Shown: positions 11,531 to 22,130 of the stretch, piece after piece
Position numbering within the stretch: position 1 is the first letter of the stretch
How the letters are laid out: each line of letters starts with the position of its first letter
Origin: Sialis fuliginosa
Lineage: Eukaryota > Arthropoda > Insecta > Megaloptera > Sialidae
Length of the DNA: 64,000 bases
Assembly: GCA_961205875.1 (NCBI GenBank)
Contig: OY540816.1
Location: 21,400,701 to 21,464,700, forward strand
Direction: 5' to 3'
The notes under the pieces: generated by a model
The model's database searches: none
Told to the model about the DNA's origin: nothing
The model's input: only the letters and a program-made list of their open reading frames with translations
Translations under genes and position numbers: made by a program

Positions 11531-12266
11531 CTACGTCTTATTTTCTTGTATTTTAGTCGATATTTGTATGACGAGTTGAAGGAAATTTTACTTAAAAAAT
11601 TCGAATTTTTGGTTTCGTTAAAAGTATGTTTATTGTATAGAAAATGACGTGAAAAGTTGTTTGTTTCAAACCGCAGGTCTGTATCTCAAACCGTTCTCGA
11701 GATATAGCCTCTCAAAGTTTTAGTTTTTTCAAATTTTTGGAGAAAAAAGGCCATAACTTTTGAACGCGTGGTCGGAATTGATTTTAGTTGACGGATTTGA
11801 AATCAGCGTGTCAGAATCTATATAATGACATGTATAATACTTTAAAATCCGACAAAAAAATTTTGGCCAAAAAGCGACATTTTTTTAAGGTATACCCCTT
11901 TGAATTTTTTCGATTTTTCGCGAAATTTTTTTTTTCGAGTTTTAAGGTATTATACATGTCATTATATAGATTTTGACACGCTGATTCCAAATCCGTCAAC
12001 TAAAATCAATTCCGACCACGCGTTCAAAAGTTATGGCCTTTTTTCTCCAAAAATTTGAAAAAACTAAAACTTTGAGAGACTATATCTCGAGAACGGTTTG
12101 AGATACAGACCTGCGGTTTGAAACAAACAACTTTTCACGTCATTTTCTATACAATAAACATACTTTTAACGAAATCAAAAATTCAAAACTTTTTAGTGAA
12201 ATTTCCTGCAGTGAACTTCAACTCGTCATACAAATATCGACTAAAATACAAGAAAAAAAGACGTAG
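11531..12266 (+). mobile_element. Foldback element, copy B (736 bp)
   Basis: The most complete copy of the foldback family. It starts CTACGTCTTATTTTCTTG and ends CAAGAAAAAAAGACGTAG. Both arms carry the ATCTCAAACCGTTCTCGAGA block and the GGCCATAACTTTTGAACGCG block; the centre is near 11898. Outer flanks (AAATGATT left, AGGTATTATAGTTTTATA right) match copy A inverted, so the foldback is the core of a longer dispersed unit. Mirrored 62-residue frames on both strands follow from the symmetry. No transposase is encoded. Confidence 0.88.
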
Positions 12267-12420
12267 AGGTATTATAGTTTTATAATTGAGCGTGTAAATT
12301 AATATTAAATACTATTTTTGAATTATTTATTAACTGAAAACACAGATTTGTATTAATTTACCCATAAAGTAAGGGAAGCACTGCTTCCCCTGCTTCCATG
12401 GACTCTTCGTCACTACTTAT
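12267..12420 (+). repeat. Outer flank of foldback unit, hAT-like end
   Basis: Contains GTGTAAATTAATATTAAATA, also right of copy C (55730), then TGCTTCCATGGACTCTTCGT ending near 12412. Read on the minus strand this is GACGAAGAGTCCATGGAAGC, nearly matching the sequence just left of copy C (GGCGAAGCGTCCATGGAAGC). It resembles a hAT terminus (TGGCGAAG form), so the foldback core may sit inside hAT-type ends. No target duplication was confirmed. Confidence 0.4.
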
Positions 12421-12560
12421 TCCTTATGTTACCATATTAAAATGTATCCTATAACATATGTATGAATTAAACAAAGAATACACGTAAATCGGATAAGTGG
12501 TTCTTGAGTTATAAGCACACTAACGGACAGATAGATAGACAGACAGACGTCGAGCTTTAC
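12421..12560 (+). repeat. Retroposon-like tail fragment, family R
   Basis: Shows CGTAAATCGGATAAGTGGTT, then ACTAACGGACAGATAGATAG and GACAGACAGACG followed by TCGAGCTTTA. It matches the tails at 27800-27890 and 4290-4335. Confidence 0.6.
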
Positions 12561-12959
12561 ATAATCCACAGAATAATTGAAATATGAAGTTTGTATATAA
12601 TACATAGATATTTCAAAGTACAATTTTATTTTTATATGAATAAACATACAAAATTTAAATAACTTACCCTACATCAAACAAAATTGTATATATATTTTTT
12701 CGTTTTGTTCTTTCTGACATATTTCATGATAAAAATGCGTATATATGTTTTTTATTTAATAACTTTAGTATCATTCTTAATTTAATTCTCAGAAAAAACC
12801 TTTGTTAGGTATTATGTCATTTTAAATTGACAGGGGATGTGAAAATGGTGATAATTTATTTATTTTTATTATTATTTAAACGGATTATGGTATTAAAAAA
12901 ATTTTGTTTTCACGAATTTTTTCCGACTTTTCTGGCTTGATAAAAAAAAATTAATTGAG

Positions 12960-13240
12960 TTAAAAAAAATCCTACATAGCGAAGGGCATCATACCTACAA
13001 CTTCTAAGAAAATCTTTGAAAAGTTCTGTTTCAGGGAATCGTATTGAGGGACATGTTTTACATCGACCACGACAGTAGCGCTCCCAGTAGATATATAATC
13101 ATACAAAAAATTATAAACATACCTCAATATATACACTTTCGAATAAAACAAACCTGGATCAAATCGAATAACTAGTTTTTGAGATAATAATTCCCAAAAT
13201 TCGCTGATTTTTTCCACTGTCTACTCACATGTAAGATTAA
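12960..13240 (+). repeat. Dispersed repeat J, copy 1
   Basis: GCGCTCCCAGTAGATATATA, AACATACCTCAATATATAC, AATAAAACAAACCTGGAT and GAGATAATAATTCCCAAAAT occur in the same order and orientation at 38575-38735. It is an interspersed family of unknown class. The minus-strand 81-residue frame here is not preserved in the second copy as far as I can see. Confidence 0.65.
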
Positions 13241-14361
13241 AATAAAGTTTTCTATGTGCGCATTTGTAAATTAAAATGATCAATATTTTAATCTGTATTT
13301 CGAGAGAAAGAGAGAGAGAGAATGAATATATTAGTATTCAACTCGTTTTTGTTTTTTCATCCTTAATGCTTATTAAAAATTCCAGCTTGCTATTGAAATT
13401 CTTATGACACAGAGATGATAGTATTAAAAGAAATATTGATGTAGAAAAAAACCAACAACGGCTAGCCGCACAAAAAGTGCCATTATGTATATTTAAGGTT
13501 ATTCAATTATTAGATGGATAATAAAAAATATATGGATAGCTCATATATTTTACTATTTAAAAAGAATTATATTAGACGTATAGTTTTTATATAATTCGAT
13601 ATTAAAAATAGATTTAATACACGGTAAAAGTGTTTCATTTATTGAAATTCTATACAGAGACGTTTTAAACACTGAGTATTCGAAACTTCAACCCTTTTAA
13701 ATACTAAAAAAAGTATAAAACACATAGGTACATTCACGTGTAGTTTCAGAACCAAGTAATGAAAAACTGAAAAACTAGAAATACATGTTTGTAAAGACGC
13801 GTGAACAAATCATCTGTAACAGAAATAGAGTGCGACTTACAGGCAAACAACGTGTGCGAGTGCAACAACTAGAGTCGGCGATGTCATAGTATATAATAAA
13901 GATACAGTCTATATACTGCTATCCTCAAATTATATCTGTTTTTTTTTGTTTTAATTATTAATAAAAAATACCATATGTACTTATATATAAATTATTTAGA
14001 TCTAGATCCAAAAACCTGTTACTTCCAAATACTTTTTTAATTTTTTTGAAAATAAAAAAATAATTACATATTAAACTCGTCGAATGAAATCGAAAAAGGT
14101 ACACGGGTACCTATCTATTAACACAAGGGTTAAAAAGTTTTCAAATAAAATTTTATGTACTGTTAGCAGATAAAATCACAAAGATCAAAAAACATTTATA
14201 AAATGCTCTCATTGTTTATTGATGATAGCAATCGAATTTAATCATGTTTGATAATTATAAAAATAATTAAAAATGTAATTTTTTTCCAATTTTTTTACAT
14301 TAAAGCAAAAACTACACCACTATCACGTCATCAAATCAATTGTCACGTATGAATTTGTTAA
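13241..14361. other. AT-rich stretch with short (GA)n
   Basis: Contains a short GA microsatellite (about 13303-13320). Nothing else could be supported on either strand. Confidence 0.4.
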
Positions 14362-14449
14362 TTAACCCTTTACTGACTAATGTCGAGTAAAGCATAGTTC
14401 GAAATAAAAATTAATAATTGTCATTGAAAGAAATTTTATAGCATGTAAA

Positions 14450-14770
14450 CTAAAAATCTGTTATATCGACTATCATACAGAAATCTGTATTATCTATCGG
14501 TATTATTTACCTAACCTAACTTCATGGTGTTGTTTTCACTCAAGGTATGTAAAGTACAAGGTAGCCTCAGTAGCTCGGCGAGACAGAGGGAAATAAGTCA
14601 TCTAGGGTGCCCAAATGTGAAGAGGGGGAATGATACGCCCAATCATAACAAAATAGCCTTGTAACTTGGCGTGAGAAGGGGAAAATACGTCATCTGGGGT
14701 GCCCAAGCTGATTGGTCAAAAGCAACTGAGGTAACCTGTATATTTACTAACCTAAATTCCACGCGAACGA
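14450..14770. repeat. Dispersed repeat K
   Basis: Contains TATCGACTATCATACAGAAA, ACCTAACCTAACTTCATGG, and GGGTGCCCAAGCTGATTGGTC, ending at TCCACGCGAACGAAGTCACGG. Pieces recur inverted at 36900-37000 (TGACCAATCAGCTTGGGCAC) and at 37670-37800 (CTTCGTTCGCGTGGAATTTA), and another at 57385-57425. It also has an internal near-repeat: GTCATCTAGGGTGCCCAA and GTCATCTGGGGTGCCCAA. Confidence 0.6.
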
Positions 14771-14881
14771 AGTCACGGGTAACATCTACATAGTTTATCA
14801 TAGAAGTCGAAATTTTATACCCAGAAACCAATAACTACCATATTTTCCTTTAATTGGTACCTAGTAAAATGATTGAATTCC

Positions 14882-15292
14882 TAAGGCGGCTACTACACTA
14901 TCAAAGAAATATGACAGTGTAATAAGTCAACTTTTATAATATTTATATGATCATAGTTAATGACAGTCTCTTATATTTGATCAAAGTTTTTTGATGTCAA
15001 AACCAAAATGGCGACTACCAAGTTATCACTGACAGTTACAGTTACATAATTATTAATATATGAATATCAACAAAATCCAGTATTATATGATAATCTTCTT
15101 ATTGATTATAAAAACCACAATACACGATTGTAAATTCAAACCTCGATCGCGTCAATTTGCGAACATCCACGCACTGATATTCAAAAGGCACCAAAAAAGA
15201 AGAAAATCTCCCTAGATAATATTGAGAAAATATTATCAAATCTTTGTCAAAGATATTTGACATATTTATTTGATAGTGTAATAGCCGCCTAA
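14882..15292 (+). mobile_element. Harbinger-like MITE, 405 bp, TAA-flanked
   Basis: The element spans 14885-15289. The left end GGCGGCTACTACACTATCAA and right end TTGATAGTGTAATAGCCGCC form an imperfect 20 bp inverted repeat, flanked on each side by TAA. The whole element is present in inverted orientation at 42024-42529, which is a second copy with the same TAA flanks. A 3 bp TAA duplication and GG-starting termini are typical of PIF/Harbinger. It is noncoding. The 79-residue minus-strand frame at 15099-15338 lies mostly inside it, and a similar frame appears in the other copy, but it matches no transposase that I know. Confidence 0.9.
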
Positions 15293-15457
15293 GTAAATAC
15301 AAAATACGTGTGTAGAGATAACACCAATAATAACTCAAAGTAATTTAAAAATAAAAGAGTTCTTAAGATATTCCATGTAATGTATATCGAAACGTTGGTG
15401 GAAATAATGTTGGTATAACTGGTAAAAACATAGTAAAGCTACTAGCTAAAGGGTTAA

Positions 15458-16249
15458 CAATCTCATCTGCATATCCACGTAAATTAATTAATTTAAAAAA
15501 TCAATCGTGTTTTGTTTTTCAAATTAACCAGTCAGTTAACACAAACAGAGTGCTGTAAATACTGGAATCTGACACATAAACATTGATTAACGCCTGAGGC
15601 GGGTCATGGCTAGCCCGATCGCTACCAATTTTTCATCTATGGTATGATATATTGGCAAATAATTGCAGCTGAAATATTGGCAGATAAAAACCACGTAATA
15701 TCCAAATATTAACACGTTGTTGTAGTTGTACAGAGAGACGTGATGAAGTGCTGAAATAAATCCCGTTATGGTGGGAGTGTGTGAGATGGAAACTAAAAAT
15801 GGCAACAGTGTATTGAACTGTATTGAGGTGAAAAATGGTTAATTTACTTTAGATTTTAGATTATTTTATCTATGAAGTATATATGTGAAACCGTGGAATA
15901 GACTTATTTGGAAATAGATCATGGGCGTATAGGGGGGGGGGGGGGGTCACAAAAACCTTTGCTTATTAGTTATTTTAAAAGGTTTACGTTAATTGAAATC
16001 AGTTTTGGCTGTTTTAATTACTTTTTCGTATATTGTGGGTCAGTCATTTTTTTTTAACTAACGTACTTCGCCACTTCTATACATATAACAAAAATTGACG
16101 TATGGTCAGTTGGGGGGGGGGGGGGGGGGGGGGAGTCACCTTATCCTTACAAGGAGGGAGGAGGGTCGAAATATTTCCAAAAACGTTCCTTGTGAAAATT
16201 TTCTTAGATAACATGTTTTAGACATCATAGGGAGTACGTAATTGAAATC
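15458..16249. other. Unassigned stretch with G runs
   Basis: Mostly unique-looking sequence to 15900, then ATGGGCGTATAGGGG with a 15-base G run near 15933 and another run of more than 20 G at 16111-16133. GGGCGTATAGG resembles hAT MITE termini of the kind at 9110, but no partner end was found. Confidence 0.35.
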
Positions 16250-16890
16250 TTTATGCTAGGCGACTTCCGTAAGGTATTTTTTATACCTTTTTTTTTTAAA
16301 AAAAAGGCCTTTTTACGTGTTTTGAATAAAATAATAATATCTGGTTCTTTTTGTTAAATTACAAAAATAAAAATCGATTTTGTTTATTATGAATTAGAAA
16401 CAAATTCAAGCAAGTTACATTTTGGGACTTCCCCTCCTTCTCCCCCCCAAAAACCAAACATAATTTTGTTTTAGTAGAAAAAAAAATCGCATCAATTTCT
16501 CTGACAAGTGTAATTGAAACTGAATACATATAAAAAAAATTAAAATCAAATAAAATCGACGCCTTTTCTTGTACAGTATCCGATATAAACCGACTTCCAT
16601 AAGGTATATTATATACCTTTTTAAAAAAGGACTTTTTAGGTAAAATAATATTCTGGTTCTTTTTGTTAGATTATAAAATTTAAAAAATAATTTTTTGAAT
16701 TAGAAACAAATCTAAGCAAGTTACATTTTGGGACTTCTCTCCTCCCCCCCCCCCCCCCCCCAAAAAAAACAAACATTATTTTGTTTTAGTAGAAAAAATC
16801 TGACAAGTGTAATTGAAACTATACACACAAGAAAAAAATTAAAATCAAATAAAATCGGCGCCTTTTCTTGTACAGTATCCGATATAAACA
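16250..16890 (+). repeat. Tandem duplication, about 300 bp unit
   Basis: Two adjacent similar units, roughly 16250-16585 and 16590-16890. Each contains CGACTTCC(G/A)TAAGGTAT, then AAGCAAGTTACATTTTGGGA or its near match, a C-rich run, TTTTGTTTTAGTAGAAAAA, CTGACAAGTGTAATTGAAAC, and finally GCCTTTTCTTGTACAGTATC. The C-run has expanded in the second unit. The start of the 203-residue frame beginning at 16728 lies in the second unit, which is one reason not to call it a gene. Confidence 0.7.
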
Positions 16891-16899
16891 AAACCTCGG

Positions 16900-17340
16900 T
16901 TGTTTATCCAGGGTATGTAAGCAGACCACATCATAATCTTGAAAGGGTAAATATAAACACAGAGCAAAGTGCAACAAAAGATGAACGGCGCCGTCCGGAG
17001 AGTTTTCGCGGTCGGGTAACCGTGACGTCATTGAATGCTACAGTGTGTGTGTGTATGTATGTGTGTGTGACGCGCCAGGCTTTCCTTCCGCCCGACCACG
17101 TGTTCCGTTATCGTTGTGTGACCTCTACACTACCAAAGCTCACCCGTCGTCTCTATATTCTTACGCCCCTTTCCCCCCACCAGTGTCTCTGTCTCGTTCT
17201 TGTGCAGTTGTCTTGCTCGCACTTTGTCGCTCATGACGTTGTACTTGTCCCCTTGATGTGGTTTTGTATTTTGATACCGTGCGAAGTATTTTTTATCCGG
17301 GATGTTAAAACTGGCGTGGATTATTTTTGGAGGTATTGAT
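16900..17340 (+). other. GC-rich patch, possible regulatory island
   Basis: A region richer in CpG than its surroundings, with CGGCGCCGTCCGG near 16987, a CRE-like TGACGTCA (17022-17029), a GT microsatellite (17042-17070), CACGTG (17098-17103) and pyrimidine-rich C/T blocks to 17230. It sits in a 203-residue plus-strand frame (16728-17339) whose peptide starts in duplicated C-run sequence and crosses the GT repeat, so I do not accept it as coding. A promoter or 5' exon of a gene outside the window is possible but unproven. Confidence 0.3.
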
Positions 17341-18539
17341 GATGCGGTGCATATGTTCTAGAAAACTTTGTATGTATTATTTATTATGTGCTGTTTGCGT
17401 ATTCTTTACCATGTCAATAATATGTCTTCTTTTTTAAACTTACCACCTGAATATTTCTGAAATTAAGCATTTAAAAAAAGTGTGTATGCGTACACTGTAG
17501 CATAGTGACATCTAGCGTGCCAATACAAAACGGAAAACCTGTTTTAACGACTATTATAACAGAAATCTATATTATCCACACTAGGGTGTGTGAAAAAAAT
17601 CATTTTTTTCCTCGCTCTCGTTGTGAAATAAGATAGTTTATGACTCAAAATAAATCCCCCCATAAGGATTACCCTGTGGGGGATCTAGTTTTTCATTTAA
17701 ATAACATGGAAAAATTATTCACCTAATTTTATATAAAATTAATTTTCAAAGTAATGCCCATTAATGTTTTTGGAATTATAATTTAAATTGAACTTAATTT
17801 TATCTTCTTTTCGAATTCAAAATGCAAAAAAAAATTTCAACCGCAGTTTGCTCATAAAAAACGTTTAATTGTACAAAAATATCGAAAAGAAGATAAAATT
17901 TTCTTTAATTTCCACCCCCTATAAGTCCAAAAACGATCATATTTGCCCGTTAACTCTACTTTGAAAAATGAGTAATTTTTCGATAAAATAAGGTTTTCCA
18001 ACGGACATACATTTTTCCTAAAAACAAAACACAGATGGCCGTGCATGTATAATTCGACTAATCATAAATTATAACAATACCCTTCGTGTTTTCTCCCCCC
18101 CCCCTCTGGTTTTCGGTCTTGCATAACCACCTCAGCTAAACCTATGTAAATACGAATTGTCTGAGCAAACGGCGAACTAAGATTGTTTTCATTTACATTT
18201 CATAAACGAGATTCAACACAGTTGCAAAACACCCACTTGCCCCATGAATTGGATAAACCCTTTGCCACCGTCTATGCCCCCACTGTGCTGTTTTCGCGGA
18301 GTAATAGAGTGAGAGAAATTGACTGTTTAAATATTTCTATCTTTGTTATTACTCCGGTGGCAATTTGTGAAAATTGTTATTATGTATGTATGGATGTGTT
18401 GTTCCCAAATAAAACCGATTAATTTTTGTATATAGGTTTTCACAAATATTTTATTTATTTTTCAGTATAATACCTAATAATAACAATATATTTTATTCTT
18501 TCAGTAGGTACAGTCACCTGCATTAATGGTATTGCAGTT
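17341..18539. other. AT-rich stretch, mostly unassigned
   Basis: ACGACTATTATAACAGAAAT near 17547 is a fragment of repeat K. The rest has no relative that I recognised. The 79-residue plus frame at 18183-18422 lacks recognisable domains. Confidence 0.4.
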
Positions 18540-18880
18540 TGTATTCATTTTCGTTTACCACAAACTTAGTAGACTCCTCCCATTTGATTATTATAATATT
18601 TAAATCATTTCTCCATGTATCAAACAAAGAAAGATATTTTGAAATTCATTTGCTAGATAAAGAACTACTCTTCGTTTATAATAGGTACTCATATATATTT
18701 GTCAATTAAATATGTAATCTATTGAAAATTGTATACGTAAATTTTGTGGCAATAAATATTTGATACTCCGAATTTTCGTATTTAAATATATTAAACTTGA
18801 TAGAAAAAGATAACCGATGATGTTTGTCTTTAAATTTGGAATCTGTTGTAAGCGATTCTAGCCTTTAGGGTGCCAGACGA
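18540..18880 (-). repeat. Dispersed repeat I, copy 1
   Basis: Read on the opposite strand it matches 50860-51360: CACAAACTTAGTAGACTCCTCC here corresponds to GGAGGAGCCTACTAAGTTTG near 51339, and AATATTTGATACTCCGAATT here to AATTCGGAATATCAAATATT near 50897. Class unknown. Confidence 0.55.
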
Positions 18881-18949
18881 GTTCTGCAGGCGACTGTACA
18901 TTATTTATTATATAATAATTTAAGAAAAAAATGTAAATGCAAGTAAAAA

Positions 18950-19080
18950 ACATCTGCCAAGTAAATGCACAGTGCTTCCTCGTGCTAAATTCATCAAAGG
19001 TAGTTAATTATTGAACAATTTAAATAAAAACCGATAAAGTTTAGATAAATAGCCTGAAATTTTTGACAGATCATTTCATG
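18950..19080 (+). repeat. Dispersed repeat M, copy 1
   Basis: GTAAATGCACAGTGCTTCCT, AGGTAGTTAATTATTGAACA and TTTAAATAAAAACCGATA recur at 24505-24600 in the same orientation with few changes. Class unknown. Confidence 0.65.
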
Positions 19081-19129
19081 CATAGGAAGTAAAATTAAAG
19101 ATTTGTAGGTAAAGTATATTTACTAAAGT

Positions 19130-19268
19130 GTAGTTACTAACCTTGAGTAAAAACGGTAAAAAGCAACTTTCTGCGTTTGCAAATATCTGTTAAAAACTTA
19201 AAGAGAACTGCCATATAAGTTTGATACCTCATTTGAGAGTGCTTGCTAGCTCCTTTATAATACCGGAC
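19130..19268 (+). mobile_element. Half copy of foldback family 2
   Basis: Matches the foldback at 22131-22415: GAGAGTGCTTGCTAGCTCCT, TTTATAATACCGGACAT and GCAAATATCTGTTAAAAAC are shared. Only one arm plus part of the loop remains. The minus-strand 111-residue frame (19137-19472) runs through it and is not a credible gene. Confidence 0.65.
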
Positions 19269-19800
19269 ATGATATTTTGCCCACTCGATTCTATTGGAAC
19301 ACCCTGTATACAGTAGATCCCACTTTCTTTTATCGTTTTTCCGGTATAACATATAAGTCTCAGGTGACTTTTCTGTCTTCTCACATCGATAAGTCTGCCG
19401 TGAAGTTGTTAAAAACAAAACAGAAACAAAACTCTTAACGCACCTGTTTTTTTTTATAAATATATTGCGCACGCCACACTTTAAAGCGACCCCATATGAA
19501 AAACCGAAAAATGAAAAGATTTCTCATGTTAATAGTGCAATCTTTCATGAAAATCTACATAACTTGCTCATGTATGACAGTTTCCACGATGAAAAATGTT
19601 ATTTCTATATTTTTTGCGTTCGGATATATGTTTCAAGTTTCAAATATCGACGTCGATAAGAAATCACTAAAAGTTTTGCATGCGCCCTTTTTATACTTAC
19701 ATGAAGCAAAAAGGAAAAAAATATGCAATAAAAATATATGTACACACAGTGATAAATATTTCATTACAATCACTCAATTTTTTAAGATATATTACGAAAG
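19269..19800. other. Unassigned stretch
   Basis: Nothing supported. Overlapping short plus frames (19465-19659 and 19496-19846) are lysine/phenylalanine-rich; the longer runs into a MITE and ends in a T run, so both look like chance frames. Confidence 0.4.
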
Positions 19801-20027
19801 TAAATGCACCAGTTATGGCCGCTATAAGATTTTTTTTTTTTTTTAATTAATGGGCTTGTTTTTTGTTATTCTCATGAGCTCATGTTAAGTAACTCTTTAT
19901 TTAATCAATTTGATTACCAAAGTCTGCAAATGAAGTTTGCTATGATAATATAATAATTAATAAATAAATTATACTAATAATTAGTTTAAATGTCCAATTG
20001 GCCTATTGTCATCAAATCAGGAGGTCT
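19801..20027 (+). mobile_element. GGTACTGG-type MITE, truncated
   Basis: Starts within the terminus (GCACCAGTTATGGCCGCTAT) and carries the family interior (AAGTAACTCTTTATTTAATC, GCTATGATAATATAATAATT, TTATACTAATAATTAGTTTA). It breaks off after CTATTGTCATCAAATCA, where a hAT-derived segment begins, so it is truncated at both ends. Confidence 0.7.
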
Positions 20028-20254
20028 CGTCTTAGGACATTTGATAGTCTTAAAGTTAATGATGTAAGCTATATTTAAAAAAAAAGTTTGAGTCTGTAGG
20101 ATCGCGCCAAGCTGAGATATGAGTTATTCAACTTATTTGTTAATTTATCTATTTTAATTGACATTTTCGGTGATTTTTTAACATTTTTTTTAGAGGTGAG
20201 AGGGCGGAAAAATAAATTTCACCCAGGGCGCCAAATTTGCTAAGGCCGGCACTG
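20028..20254 (-). mobile_element. hAT terminus carrying a satellite-like unit
   Basis: Read on the minus strand it begins CAGTGCCGGCCTTAGCAAAT with a GGCGCCCTGGG block, close to the hAT termini at 31540 and 36831. About 110 bp inside, at 20048-20140, lies ATATCTCAGCTTGGCGCGAT followed by a T run and TAGCTTACATCATTA. This is a diverged version of the 184 bp satellite monomer at 32321-36184. The other end is missing, cut where it meets the MITE at 20027. No target duplication can be tested. Confidence 0.75.
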
Positions 20255-20890
20255 CTTACAACTTTACTGGTTTATAAGGGGAATTAAAAACGCATAAATA
20301 ATAGTTTGTTAGAAATAAATAAATGACAACAAGAACAAGAATAAAATAACAAATTCGACTGTCAAATAATATAAAACAATGTATTTAATTTCCCGTATTA
20401 ACATAAATAAAAAATATGACCTAGAGTTGTCGATCTATCATAGCTAATCCTTTATATGCCTACATTAAAAATTGATAAACATAAATAACGAATTTCATCT
20501 GACATGAAAACCCCACGTCGAAAAAGCGGCTAACATTCGACCTTTGCTCGTGTGTTGTTTGTTGTTAGCTAATACAATAAATAATGTAAATAACTGGTGC
20601 CATCTATCGTTCAATACATAAATCAGTGTACGTACATTACATAAAAATCTGTAACTGCCAACGGAGATTGAATATATGATTTATTGTCACTCAACCAGCA
20701 AGCCAATGTGAGTATGTACGTACTCACCCCCCCCCCCTCCCCTCTCCCCACCACAAACATTGTGTGGCGGAGGAGAGGTTTTATGTAGTTGACAGTTTCT
20801 AGGTATTTTGAATTATTCTTTATTGAATTACATACATTAAAAAAGTTGTGGTATAATTTATCAATATTAATAATAATGTTGTTTTTTATG
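20255..20890. other. Unassigned stretch with C run
   Basis: No element with ends was found. A C-rich tract lies at 20728-20740. The minus frame at 20623-20928 overlaps the next MITE and lacks recognisable domains. Confidence 0.4.
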
Positions 20891-21368
20891 TAAGGTGCAG
20901 TGGGGTAAGTGCAGATCGGTTTTTGCATAGTTGGACTTGGAACCCATATATTTTTAATCTGTTATATAAATACTTAATATTTTCAGTATCAAATGATTGT
21001 GCAGTTATTACTGACTAGTTTAAATTGAATAGGATGCCAATTTTCTTTGTATATTTGCATTATGTTAGGAAATTGTAAAAAATGTCAACTACAGTGCACT
21101 TGCCCCATTTTCGAGGCAAGTGCATTACCGGTAGTTAAAAACGCTTTGAAGCATTATTTCATATGCTATGGGGCAAGAGCAGAATTGTGAATACGCCTAG
21201 TGTAAAATGCTTTTTACCGCATCAAGATACGTTGTTTAGTTTTGGAGTAGTGAACTTTTTAAACAAGTTGGTATTAACTTTTAGTAGTTCACTACATATT
21301 AGCTATTACAATTTCATTTGTATTATAATAAAAAGAACCCGTTATTGCACTTGCCCCACTGCACCTTA
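20891..21368 (+). mobile_element. MITE, 474 bp, TA-flanked
   Basis: The element spans 20893-21366. The inverted termini AGGTGCAGTGGGGTAAGTGC and GCACTTGCCCCACTGCACCT match at all but one base and are flanked by TA on both sides. The terminal motif is iterated inside: GTGCACTTGCCCCATTTTCG at about 21092, GGCAAGTGCA at 21115 and TATGGGGCAAGAGC at 21167. It is noncoding. The TA flanks suggest a Tc1/mariner-like mechanism, but the repeated internal binding-site-like motif leaves the class open. Confidence 0.85.
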
Positions 21369-21489
21369 TTAGGATCTTTGGAAAGTTACAAAAAAGGGAA
21401 AATAAACTGACCTGGTCGGCATAAGACTTAAATATAAAATAAAAACAAAATAATTATTTAAACGTTAAAATTTAATAGAATAAAAAATA

Positions 21490-21530
21490 TTCGCGCAAGC
21501 TATCGATTCACAGAATCATCGTCAGGCTAA
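21490..21530 (-). ncRNA. Degenerate hammerhead-like motif
   Basis: Read on the minus strand it gives CTGACGA (21519-21525), a stem GATTC/GAATC with loop TGT, then GATA where a hammerhead needs GAAA. The motif order is hammerhead-like, but the GATA change alters a conserved core adenosine and no complementary stem I is evident. It is a relic at best, or chance similarity. Confidence 0.2.
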
Positions 21531-22130
21531 AATATAATAAATAACAATTAAATACAATTAATATAATGAAAAATATTGATATTTTAAAATAAAAATTCAG
21601 AAAATATACTTATTATTTAAACAATAATTTTGTTTTTATTTCATATATTAACGTCACTATATTTTATTTATTAAATATAAAATATTTAGTAACATGCAGT
21701 TCGGTTTACGAAAACAGTATTTAAAATGGCAGAGATAATTTACGCAAGTTAGTATTTCCGCTTGGATTGTTCTTGATTTATTTTAATAATTCTTCGTAAT
21801 CTGTAAAGTTTTTGACAATAAGACTTATAGGTTCAATTTCTTACACAAATCTTCAGTGAAAGGACACGAATATAATGTCTAGACTATTAACTCTGTTTCA
21901 TTGAAACTTGGGGCAATGAAGGGTATCTAAGTGTGCTGCTCGAGCTTCATAATAAATAGCCTGCTGCGATCTACAGTCGGCCATCGGTTTCATGTGACTA
22001 ATTCAAATTTTATCTATAATTCTTGCAACTAAAATTATCTTTATAAAGCTGTTATTAATTTCCCATCAGGAAATCTTAATCAAAAATGTCAACATATTTT
22101 TATGTTTGAAGGTCACTGTAGTATATTTAT
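21531..22130. other. AT-rich stretch, nothing recognised
   Basis: No supported coding region, RNA gene or element ends. The sequence looks unique within this window. Confidence 0.4.

Larger units (their letters stand above)
14362..15457 (+). mobile_element. Possible TTAA-flanked (piggyBac-like) element
   Basis: TTAA at 14362-14365 precedes CCCTTTACTGACTAATGTCG, and TAAAGGG at 15447-15453 precedes TTAA at 15454-15457, giving TTAA-CCCTTTA...TAAAGGG-TTAA. TTAA targets with CCC-starting ends are the hallmark of piggyBac. A related end (TTAACCCTCTACTGACGACC) occurs at 63795. The matching terminal repeat is only 7 bp and no transposase is present, so chance pairing is possible. A Harbinger-like MITE (14885-15289) and dispersed repeat K (14450-14760) lie inside. 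Confidence 0.35.

Noticed and set aside
16728-17339. 203-residue plus-strand frame, the longest in the window
   Set aside because: It begins in a C-run of a tandem duplication, passes through a GT microsatellite and shows no domain or plausible composition; treated as a chance frame.
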